A DNA stretch of 11,349 nucleotides from Dehalococcoidia bacterium (GTDB lineage Bacteria > Chloroflexota > Dehalococcoidia > GIF9 > AB-539-J10). The stretch is from the NCBI GenBank assembly GCA_029857995.1, contig JAOUFZ010000031.1, positions 1-11,349 on the forward strand, written 5' to 3'. The notes beneath the pieces are model-generated. The model searched no databases. It saw only the letters and a list, made by a program, of their open reading frames with translations, and was not told where the DNA came from. Both the position numbers and the translations under genes were made by a program. Below, one piece after another: positions 1-5,406 of this stretch. The number at the start of each line of letters is the position of its first letter. Within the stretch, counting starts at the first letter, position 1.

Positions 1-261
1 ATAGCCTAACGATGCCATTATCACTCCGTAGCCTGCTGCCATTATCAGAAGATACAAGGCCGCTGACCACGGGGAAGGGAAAGCCAAAAGGCTCGCCAGT
101 GTAGTTGAGGCAGGGGTGAAAAGAAGGGCTAGCAGTAGAACGAACCCTATTCCGAGTTCGACAAAAGAGCCGCGGCGCACTAATCTACTGTATTCTCGTG
201 CTTTCTGCTGGCGCGCCGGGTCAGGGGCAATCTCCCTTAACGTCTCAAGATCTTCCCCCAA
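1..261 (-). CDS. Probable M48-family membrane metallopeptidase, N-terminal part (cut by window edge)
   Basis: The reading frame is open for 87 codons and runs off the left edge of the window. After a short hydrophilic start comes the stretch DPARQQKAREYSRL at about residues 14-27, followed by a basic RR. Two hydrophobic segments follow, at about 33-48 and 64-83. This charged run before the first membrane helix resembles the N-terminus of Ste24-like M48 peptidases, integral membrane zinc proteases that act in protein quality control. The HExxH zinc motif would lie outside the window, so the family call rests on the N-terminus alone. The start is uncertain. The only in-frame start codon I see is a TTG at 261 with no good ribosome site, and an ATG at 272 is in another frame that stops after 11 codons. 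The gene lies 45 bases after the CorC-like gene and may be co-transcribed with it. Confidence 0.5.
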   Translation of the reverse strand, partial: MGEDLETLREIAPDPARQQKAREYSRLVRRGSFVELGIGFVLLLALLFTPASTTLASLLAFPSPWSAALYLLIMAAGYGVIMASLGY

Positions 262-306
262 AATCGCACCATGTTAAACTAGAATGAACTCAAGCTCCCC
301 TCTGAC

Positions 307-1581
307 CTACGATGCAGGAGCGCTCTTTTCCTTGGTCACCATGACCTTCTCTATCTTCATTCCGCGCATTTCAGTGATAACAAACTTCAGGTCCTGGTAC
401 TTAAGCTGCTCCCCCTGCTTTGGTATCCGACCAAGGTGGCTGAGAATAAAACCGGCCACAGTCTCATAATCACCGCCGGGCAAATTCAGCTTTAATTCCT
501 CGTTAGCTTCCTCAACCCTGAATCCTCCATCCAGTTGAAAGGTGCTGTCGCCAGTTACAATGAAATCCTTTTCTTGATCTGTTAGCTCATCATGAATATC
601 GCCGACAATCTCCTCAGTTAGCTGTCCGAGGGTAACCATTCCCGCGATTCCCCCAAACTCGTCGACAACGATTGCCGCATGGTGACCACCATCTCGCATC
701 TCAGCCAGCAGCTCACCCAGGCGTTTGCCTTCAGGGACAAAATAGGTCGGGCGCACCAAATCGTCAATGACGCCGTCTCTACTGTCAGATTCATCGGTTA
801 GTTTCAGCAGCACATCCTTGGCATGTAATATACCTACCACATTATCGGTATTATCCTTATATACGGGGAAACGACTATATCGTCCTTGGGTATAGAGATT
901 CAAGAAATCACTTAACTTCGTCCCTTGCTCCACCCAGGCAATTTCCGTTCTGGGAACCATTATCTTGCTCACGGGGCGGTCAGTGAATTCGAACACCTTG
1001 TGTAGCATTTCTGCCTCATCACCCTCCATTACCCCTTCAGCCTCACCTATATTGATAGCTGTATGAAATTCCTCTTCGCTGATGGTAGGTTTAGAAATTT
1101 CGCCCTCCCCGACTAACTTGGTAAACCTAATCCCGATGTGGTTCAAGATGTAGACTAGAGGATAGAGAATAACTGAGATGATTTCCAGTGGTTTAACATA
1201 TTTCAGAGCCAGTCTCTCCCCGTAACGGACTGCTAGGCTCTTAGGAACGAGCTCAGCGAAAATCAAGGTGACGATAGTGATCACGATGGTAGCAATGGCT
1301 ACTGCCCAGTTCGCATTTCGGATTAGTGACACTGCTATGATTGTGCCCAGAGTGGCTACTGCCGTCTCAAAGAAGTTGATACCCAAAAGAACCGTAGCAA
1401 GAAATTTCTCCGGCTGTTCCACAATCTTTGCCACCCTCGTGGCGGAGGGATGTCCATTCTGAATCAAATGTTGCAGGCGCAGCTTCTGCATACCAATGAA
1501 AGCAGTCTCAGCACTGCAAAAAAAGGCGGCACACCCAAGACAGAGGAAAAACAATATCACAAAGAGGCCGTTAATGGTCAC
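307..1581 (-). CDS. CorC/HlyC-type transporter-associated protein (DUF21, two CBS domains, CorC_HlyC domain)
   Basis: A 424-residue membrane protein with the full architecture of the bacterial CNNM/CorC family, which is linked to magnesium or cobalt export and metal homeostasis in the inner membrane. The DUF21 domain covers about residues 1-190. It has an opening hydrophobic helix, the family signature SAETAF at 23-28 and further membrane segments near 60-85, 92-115 and 132-150. A CBS pair follows at about 203-330, with IMVPRTEI at 207-214 and VVDEFGGIAGMVT at 305-317. The C-terminal CorC_HlyC domain covers about 340-415 and includes GDYETVAGFILSHLGRIP. The length is normal for the family. 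The start is GTG, chosen because AAGGGAG sits about eight bases upstream. The substrate cannot be read from sequence, and the old hemolysin-C name should not be taken as function. A probable membrane protease gene follows 45 bases downstream. Confidence 0.93.
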   Translation of the reverse strand: MTINGLFVILFFLCLGCAAFFCSAETAFIGMQKLRLQHLIQNGHPSATRVAKIVEQPEKFLATVLLGINFFETAVATLGTIIAVSLIRNANWAVAIATIVITIVTLIFAELVPKSLAVRYGERLALKYVKPLEIISVILYPLVYILNHIGIRFTKLVGEGEISKPTISEEEFHTAINIGEAEGVMEGDEAEMLHKVFEFTDRPVSKIMVPRTEIAWVEQGTKLSDFLNLYTQGRYSRFPVYKDNTDNVVGILHAKDVLLKLTDESDSRDGVIDDLVRPTYFVPEGKRLGELLAEMRDGGHHAAIVVDEFGGIAGMVTLGQLTEEIVGDIHDELTDQEKDFIVTGDSTFQLDGGFRVEEANEELKLNLPGGDYETVAGFILSHLGRIPKQGEQLKYQDLKFVITEMRGMKIEKVMVTKEKSAPAS

Positions 1582-1648
1582 CCTGAATGCTCCCTTGAGT
1601 AAGCGATATGTGCCACCAGCCTGCTACCAGCTTTAGGCAGGGAAATAA

Positions 1649-1663
1649 ACGCTGCCTCAGCGT
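1649..1663 (-). terminator. Short perfect stem-loop followed by TTTATTT; possible terminator or leader hairpin
   Basis: ACGCTG and CAGCGT form a perfect six-base-pair stem with a three-base loop. Read on the minus strand, it is followed directly by TTTATTT. That has the form of a small intrinsic terminator for transcripts arriving from the ZIP operon, whose last gene ends about 340 bases earlier. It also lies about 70 bases before the GTG start of the CorC-like gene, so a role in that gene's leader is equally possible. The stem is short and the T-run is interrupted. Confidence 0.3.
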
Positions 1664-1886
1664 CGAAAAGCAAGGTTGAAAGGGCTGGGTAAATTAGAAA
1701 GGCTGATAAAAGCCAACTACTGTCGGCATCCACCTATTACCACCCCCTGAATCCCCTCCACAACTGAATTGACCATGTTGCTATCATTAACCTTGGCTGT
1801 AATCCACATTTTATGGAGGTATGATAGCATTAGCTGGCAAACCTGTCAAAACCTACATAGTGGGGGCTAACTACCATTACCAAGCG

Positions 1887-1959
1887 TCATTGCGAGGCAC
1901 GACAGTGCCGAAGCAATCTCAGGGAATTATACGAGATTGCCACGCTGTGCTCGCAATGA
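1887..1959. repeat. Interspersed palindromic repeat element (TCATTGCGAG...CTCGCAATGA type)
   Basis: The left arm begins TCATTGCGAGGCAC and ends AGCAATCTC at 1920. After 12 bases the right arm begins GAGATTGC and ends CTCGCAATGA. The two arms are near-complete inverted copies, so the element can fold into one long imperfect hairpin. Elements with these ends (TCATTGCGAGG...GCAATCTC) are, from general experience, common as dispersed intergenic repeats in many bacterial genomes, where they behave like MITE or REP sequences. Here it sits in a large intergenic gap, 47 bases past the end of the ZIP gene, as expected for such repeats. No transposase is present. It may also stabilise the 3' end of the ZIP-operon message. 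Confidence 0.75.
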
Positions 1960-2005
1960 TAAAAAAGGTTTTAATCAATATCCTTCAGGTATTCCTTCAT
2001 ATGGA

Positions 2006-2818
2006 CTAACCAAAGGTGACATCGAGCATCATCATTACCACAAAGCCTATTATGGCGCCCATGGTGGCTAAATCCGTATTGCCGCCACGTTGAGACTCCG
2101 GAACTAGCTCCTCAACCACAACAAAGATCATGGCGCCGGCGGCAAAAGCCAGAGCATACGGCAAGATGGGCCTTGCCAGGATAACGGCGGCAGCCCCGAT
2201 AACTCCGGCGATGGGCTCAACTAATCCCGATAGCTGGCCATACCAGAAGCTTCTCCGCCGAGACAAACCTTCCCGACGAAGAGGCAGAGAGACTGCTAGC
2301 CCCTCGGGAAAGTTTTGAATCCCGATGCCGATAGCTAAGGCGATAGCAGCCGGTAAAGTAGCTGTGGGAAAACCAGCAGCAACAGCTCCAAAGGCAACCC
2401 CGACTGCAAGACCCTCAGGGATATTGTGCAGAGTTATGGCGAGGATAAGCAGGGTGCTGCGCCGCCAGGATGTCTTGATACCTTCGGCCTCCTCGATGGG
2501 AAAGCCAAGATGAAGATGAGGGAGTACCCTGTCAATGCTTCGCAAGAAAGCAGCTCCGATGAGGAAGCCCACCGCGGGGGGAAGCCAGGCGGGAAGATTT
2601 CCCCCTTCAGACATTTCAATGGCCGGAGCAAGCAAGGACCAGTAGCTGGCGGCAATCATTACACCCCCGGCAAAGCCAAGCGTTGTGTCAAGCACCCTCT
2701 TGCTCACATCTCTAGCCGCAAATACTGTGGCTGCTCCGAGAGCGGTCATTGCCCAGGTGAAACATGTCGCCAGAAGGGCTTGGATAACAGGGTGGAGGTT
2801 TTGCAGGAAAGCTATCAT
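2006..2818 (-). CDS. ZIP-family divalent metal transporter
   Basis: A 270-residue integral membrane protein with eight or so hydrophobic segments, typical of ZIP (ZRT/IRT-like) transporters that bring zinc, iron or other divalent metals into the cytoplasm. The two metal-site helices carry the diagnostic motifs HNIPEG at 131-136 and QNFPEG at 168-173. EELVPES at 236-242 matches the conserved glutamate pair of a later helix. A short HLH at 101-103 sits in the loop where ZIP proteins often have a histidine-rich stretch. The sequence is closest in character to bacterial ZIP proteins of the GufA or ZupT kind. The ATG at 2818 is preceded by AGAGGG and GAGG. The gene follows the small membrane heme-protein gene by 43 bases on the same strand, so it is probably the last gene of the redox operon. 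Whether metal uptake is functionally tied to that module is unknown. Confidence 0.92.
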   Translation of the reverse strand: MIAFLQNLHPVIQALLATCFTWAMTALGAATVFAARDVSKRVLDTTLGFAGGVMIAASYWSLLAPAIEMSEGGNLPAWLPPAVGFLIGAAFLRSIDRVLPHLHLGFPIEEAEGIKTSWRRSTLLILAITLHNIPEGLAVGVAFGAVAAGFPTATLPAAIALAIGIGIQNFPEGLAVSLPLRREGLSRRRSFWYGQLSGLVEPIAGVIGAAAVILARPILPYALAFAAGAMIFVVVEELVPESQRGGNTDLATMGAIIGFVVMMMLDVTFG

Positions 2819-2861
2819 ATCCTCAATCCCTCTGGTTTTTATCCAGGAAAGACGAGAGCCC

Positions 2862-3116
2862 TCACTTATTCCCCAGTTTTTTCGATTTGAGATATTTTAG
2901 CAGTGGCAGGAGCCAGATATGCAAGATTAGGAGGATTATGAAGGGGATCTCTAAATTTATATGAATTTTCTGAGCCAGACTCTTAGTCAATAGTCCAAAT
3001 GTTAGAGGTTCAACAATTCTGTACTCAGTAATACCAAATCCAGTGATGAGGTAGATTATTACCACAACTGTCAACAGCCAATGTATTGTACCTTTCATCA
3101 GTCGTTGATTAACCAT
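2862..3116 (-). CDS. Small two-helix membrane protein, putative heme-b subunit (cytochrome b561/DUF4405-like)
   Basis: An 84-residue protein that is mostly membrane. Helix 1 spans about residues 13-29 and helix 2 about 54-73, with a basic C-terminus. Three histidines sit at or in the helices: H12 just before helix 1, H52 at the start of helix 2 and H66 within it (LHIWL). Histidines so placed in a short b561-like scaffold are the usual axial ligands of heme b, but that role is inference here. The gene starts five bases after the Moco oxidoreductase stop, with GGAG ten bases before its ATG, so tight co-translation is likely. The natural reading is a membrane anchor and electron conduit between the quinone pool and the Moco enzyme, as YedZ/MsrQ serves YedY/MsrP, though this protein is far shorter than the six-helix MsrQ. 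A two-helix form may work as a dimer. A non-heme small membrane protein cannot be excluded. Confidence 0.68.
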   Translation of the reverse strand: MVNQRLMKGTIHWLLTVVVIIYLITGFGITEYRIVEPLTFGLLTKSLAQKIHINLEIPFIILLILHIWLLPLLKYLKSKKLGNK

Positions 3117-3121
3117 GTTTT

Positions 3122-3805
3122 TCAGTCTCCGAAGAAGCTTTCATCCAGGTCTGCGCTGTTCGAGTATCCTCGACTTTCCCAATAACCTCTGTAATTAGCA
3201 TCGTCAGATAATTCGATCTCTGTTATCCATTTAATCCATTTGTACCCCCATTTGCTTTCTGCTACTAGTTGAAATGGGAATCCTCTTTCGGGTGGAAGAA
3301 TGACATCATTCATCTTGTATGCCATCAGTATGTCATTGTCCATTATGTAGTTGAGAGGTAGAGAAGTTGTGTACCCATCGAAGGCATGGAATATGACCAC
3401 CTCAGCATTTGCCGAGGGTTCCGCTTGTGCTAGCAAATCTCTGACCAGTAAACCTTCCCAGAGAATGGTTACACTCCATCCTTCCACGCAGTCCAGTGTT
3501 ACGACTTTCTTATAGTGTTGATATTTATCAACAACTTCATCATAAGTATAGCTGGTGGAGTTCGTTACCAGGCCGGTAACTCTTAGCATATAATCTTCTG
3601 CGTCTACCCCCTGCGGACCTTTTATGGAATTTTCCCTGAAAGCATTTATTGATGAAAGGTCTACGCCTTCATATTCTCTAACCTCAACAGGTGCTAGTCC
3701 ATCCGTTTCGTTACAAGCCATGTCTACCCCAAAGATAAGTGCAGCTACTAGAATCAGGAAAAGGACGAGAAACAAAATACCCCTGCTGGTCATAGCTTTT
3801 CTCAT
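3122..3805 (-). CDS. Membrane-anchored sulfite-oxidase-fold molybdopterin oxidoreductase
   Basis: A 227-residue protein with one hydrophobic segment at about residues 10-27 followed by a single SUOX-fold Moco-binding domain (PF00174 type). The molybdenum-ligand cysteine is C106 in TLDCVEGWSV. The family's C-terminal hallmark is present as PFQLVAESKWGYKWIKW, followed by YRGYWESRGYS. There is no dimerisation domain, so it belongs with the short YedY/MsrP-like group rather than with full sulfite oxidases. The substrate is unknown; sulfoxides, sulfite or another oxo-compound are possible. I place the start at the ATG at 3805, because GGGAGG lies seven bases before it and only one base before the other ATG at 3811. 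No twin-arginine motif is seen before the hydrophobic segment, which is odd for an exported Moco enzyme. VDMAC, ending at C31, is a poor lipobox. It lies between the cytochrome b5-like gene and the small heme-b-like gene, its probable electron partners. Confidence 0.85.
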   Translation of the reverse strand: MRKAMTSRGILFLVLFLILVAALIFGVDMACNETDGLAPVEVREYEGVDLSSINAFRENSIKGPQGVDAEDYMLRVTGLVTNSTSYTYDEVVDKYQHYKKVVTLDCVEGWSVTILWEGLLVRDLLAQAEPSANAEVVIFHAFDGYTTSLPLNYIMDNDILMAYKMNDVILPPERGFPFQLVAESKWGYKWIKWITEIELSDDANYRGYWESRGYSNSADLDESFFGD

Positions 3806-3863
3806 AGTCATACCTCCCTAACTGAAGGTTATATGAATTTCTCTCACCCTATCATCAATTCGA

Positions 3864-4100
3864 TCAGTCCTCGTACAGAGTACCAACCACGGGAAGCCTT
3901 TCAAGCATATCTGTACCATGCGGAGCCTGTTCGAGGGCATCAGTCAAATCTTCGCCAGCATTGTGGAGAACTTGATGTCGACCGTTTTTCCATTGGAAAC
4001 TATTCGATGCATCGTATACCTTTCCTTTGTAGGCTATGTAAGCTGGCGCACCATTCTTTCCATTGTATCGGGCGAGTTCTTCCTTGCTGAATCTTTTCAT
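3864..4100 (-). CDS. Cytochrome b5-like heme-binding domain protein
   Basis: A 78-residue stand-alone domain of the cytochrome b5 fold (PF00173 type). It opens with FSKEELARYNGKNGAPAYIA, typical of the fold, then KGKVYDAS, and continues with WKNGRHQVLHNAGEDLT. H42 and H46 lie in the region of the first heme ligand, and H61 in APHG is the likely second ligand. This spacing is characteristic of the short prokaryotic b5-like group with W..GRH...H.AG.DLT, not of the classical HPGG type. There is no signal peptide or membrane segment, so the protein should be soluble and cytoplasmic. It is the first gene of an operon: the Moco oxidoreductase follows after about 60 bases and the small membrane subunit after that, suggesting that it passes electrons to or from that complex. 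GGAG lies about ten bases before the ATG. Two palindromic sequences occupy the upstream gap. Confidence 0.87.
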   Translation of the reverse strand: MKRFSKEELARYNGKNGAPAYIAYKGKVYDASNSFQWKNGRHQVLHNAGEDLTDALEQAPHGTDMLERLPVVGTLYED

Positions 4101-4131
4101 CCTGGTAGATCTCCAAGCAATTTCTGCTGGT

Positions 4132-4145
4132 CATGGTTCACCATG
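4132..4145. promoter_or_regulatory. 14-base palindrome CATGGTTCACCATG upstream of the cytochrome b5-like gene
   Basis: CATGGT and ACCATG form a perfect six-base inverted repeat around a two-base centre. It lies 32-45 bases before the start codon of the first gene of the Moco/heme operon. Size, symmetry and position fit the binding site of a dimeric repressor or activator, but no known operator consensus comes to mind. It sits one base from the repeat element at 4147-4212, so it could be part of that insertion. Confidence 0.3.
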
Positions 4146-4146
4146 T

Positions 4147-4212
4147 TGTCATCCCAAGCCGAAAATGGACAATGCGGCAACTCTTAAACCGCTTCTTTGG
4201 CTCGGGGTGACA
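4147..4212. repeat. Palindromic repeat element (TGTCATCCC...GGGGTGACA type)
   Basis: The left arm TGTCATCCCAAGCC (4147-4160) and the right arm GGCTCGGGGTGACA (4199-4212) are inverted copies that match at 12 of 14 positions. The two mismatches can still pair as G-U in RNA on one strand. A smaller stem, GCGG with CCGC, lies inside at 4174-4192. Ends of the form GTCATCCC...GGGTGAC recall another widespread class of dispersed bacterial intergenic palindromes. The element lies between the end of the Dps-like gene and the start of the Moco/heme operon. It could act as a 3' end or weak terminator for the former, but no T-run follows it. Confidence 0.55.
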
Positions 4213-4252
4213 TAAAAGTGACCGAACGCTTTCATTTTCGTACTCGAAGAAC

Positions 4253-4804
4253 CTACTTCAGAAACTTGGACACGAAGGGGGAAGTCTCGCCGCGACGCAG
4301 GAAATGTCCTGAAGGACCCTCGCCCAGGAATTCCGAGAACCAGGACTCATGCTCGATTTCTTCGTTGAGGATAGACAGAGCCAAATCATAGGTTCGATGG
4401 TCCTTACCAGCGGTCAGGTTACAGATGTTGGTATAGCCCCGCACTGCGCACCTCTCGGCTCCCACTAATACGGTCAGTATGGCCTTAACATCATTCGGCT
4501 TTTTGGGCAGGCTGGCGGGAGGGCAAGCGGAGCAGTTATGAAACTTCACCATGCTCTCGGGCAGTTTGCCACCGAGTTCGTAGATGCGAGGAACTAATGC
4601 CTCAAAATGATTGCGGTCTTCGATGCGGGCGGTCTCGGCAATCTCTTTGATCGTCTCACCTTCCAGTCCGATCAGGTTCGCCCGTAAAATCGTGTAGTAG
4701 TAATAGGTGGTGAGTTCGGCAGCCGCATTGTTTACCAACAACTCCACGAGCTGCTTGAGATTGACGCCTGCCTTCTTTACCATTTCTTGTGCTACTTTAG
4801 CCAT
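4253..4804 (-). CDS. Dps-like ferritin-family protein (DPSL type)
   Basis: A 183-residue four-helix ferritin-like protein. Ligand-type residues are visible on the expected helices: E30 in AAAELTTYYYYT, E62/D63 and H66 in RIEDRNHF, E117 in GAERCAVRGY, and E148/E149 with H152 in NEEIEHESWF. Such proteins oxidise ferrous iron with peroxide or oxygen, store it and shield DNA. The length and the cysteines (CSAC at 91-94, C119, C128) suggest the Dps-like (DPSL or thioferritin-like) branch found in archaea and anaerobic bacteria rather than classical Dps. A plain bacterioferritin-like protein is the alternative. The start is well supported by AGGAGGGG just before the ATG. It appears to be a single-gene unit: a repeat hairpin follows it, and a 126-base gap with a 15-base palindrome precedes it, possibly an operator for a peroxide- or iron-responsive regulator. 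Confidence 0.85.
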   Translation of the reverse strand: MAKVAQEMVKKAGVNLKQLVELLVNNAAAELTTYYYYTILRANLIGLEGETIKEIAETARIEDRNHFEALVPRIYELGGKLPESMVKFHNCSACPPASLPKKPNDVKAILTVLVGAERCAVRGYTNICNLTAGKDHRTYDLALSILNEEIEHESWFSEFLGEGPSGHFLRRGETSPFVSKFLK

Positions 4805-4829
4805 TTTCCCCTCCTTTTTCGGACTTCAT

Positions 4830-4844
4830 TTATTCTTTGAATAA
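4830..4844. promoter_or_regulatory. 15-base palindrome upstream of the Dps-like gene; candidate PerR/Fur-type operator
   Basis: The sequence TTATTCTTTGAATAA is a perfect six-base inverted repeat with a three-base centre, 26-40 bases before the Dps-like start codon. Its outer TTAT...ATAA ends and 15-base length match the form of PerR and Fur boxes, but the inner bases differ from the PerR consensus. Peroxide or iron control of Dps-like genes is well established in other bacteria, so a Fur-family regulator is a reasonable guess. A hairpin in the 5' leader is an alternative. Confidence 0.38.
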
Positions 4845-4930
4845 CAAAGCTTCTATTGTTGTCTATCTCATATAGGCATCACCCCTTTTATGCAGCTAGG
4901 CTGAAGAGTCCACCGGATAGTGACAGAAGA

Positions 4931-5257
4931 TCAACCATCTTTCTTCTCCAGACGAAGGCCACAGTTGAGCCATATTCCCTCTTCATTAGGAGGTACAAGA
5001 ACCATCGCCCAAAGACCACCACTGGTATTCCTAACCACATGCCACCAGTGAATTTGCAGCGGCGGTATACCACGTGTTCTGAATACTGCCTCTTCATCGC
5101 CGATAGTTTGTACCATTAGCCCTGGCCATTCGGTCAATTTTGCCCTGGCTGCCGGTATGCGTACCGTAAATTCTTTCTTCTGCCAGTCAGCATCCAATTC
5201 TACATCCCACACCTTTGGAGCTCCGGGCAGATGACCGCTACCACGAAAAGTTTCCAA
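4931..5257 (-). CDS. Unrecognised tryptophan-rich 108-residue protein
   Basis: I do not recognise this family. The open frame reaches back to an ATG near 5308, but the convincing start is the TTG at 5257: AGGAGG lies six bases before it, whereas the upstream ATG codons have no ribosome site. The 17 codons in between would encode a lysine- and arginine-rich run that looks like translated leader sequence. From the TTG the product has 108 residues, seven of them tryptophan, including a WWH triplet at 71-73. Alternating hydrophobic residues suggest an all-beta fold. It has no signal peptide, membrane segment or cysteine motif, with only one cysteine near the end. It lies 150 bases after the DUF255 gene and 126 bases before the Dps-like gene, with no tight coupling to either, so context says little about its role. 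Confidence 0.72.
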   Translation of the reverse strand: METFRGSGHLPGAPKVWDVELDADWQKKEFTVRIPAARAKLTEWPGLMVQTIGDEEAVFRTRGIPPLQIHWWHVVRNTSGGLWAMVLVPPNEEGIWLNCGLRLEKKDG

Positions 5258-5406
5258 TTCTCCCCTCCTTTCCTTCTTTTTATATTTTGGCCCTCGCATC
5301 ATAGTCAAATCTTCACATATAAATCACTCCCCAAAGTATTGTTACCGGACATTTTGTTCGTTTGTGTTCGACCACAGCAACCCGGGCTATGTCATTTTCA
5401 AAATGG

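Larger units (their letters stand above)
1582..2005. other. Gene-free region between the CorC-like gene and the ZIP transporter gene
   Basis: This is the only long stretch without a credible gene. It must hold the end of the upstream operon, which finishes with the ZIP gene at 2006, and the promoter of the CorC-like gene starting at 1581. It contains an interspersed repeat hairpin (1887-1959), a 9-bp inverted repeat (1779-1787 with 1821-1829) and a compact stem at 1649-1663. A weak stem, AAGG with CCTT at 1965-1985, is followed on the minus strand by a run of T and could be a poor terminator for the ZIP operon. A 62-codon plus-strand frame at 1821-2009 runs through the repeat, and I do not regard it as a gene. 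I see no convincing -35/-10 pair. Confidence 0.7.

Noticed and set aside
1821..2009. Plus-strand 62-codon frame with GGAGG one base before its ATG
   Set aside because: The ribosome site is too close to the ATG, most of the frame runs through the interspersed repeat, and the product resembles nothing I know.
2426..2890. 154-codon plus-strand frame opposite the ZIP gene
   Set aside because: It lies antisense to a well-supported transporter gene with complete motifs; its product is a low-complexity shadow without a ribosome site.
5393..5405. AT-rich 13-base palindrome CATTTTCAAAATG just after the DUF255 stop
   Set aside because: It is short, AT-rich and lacks a T-run, so chance is likely; it is mentioned only in the DUF255 entry.
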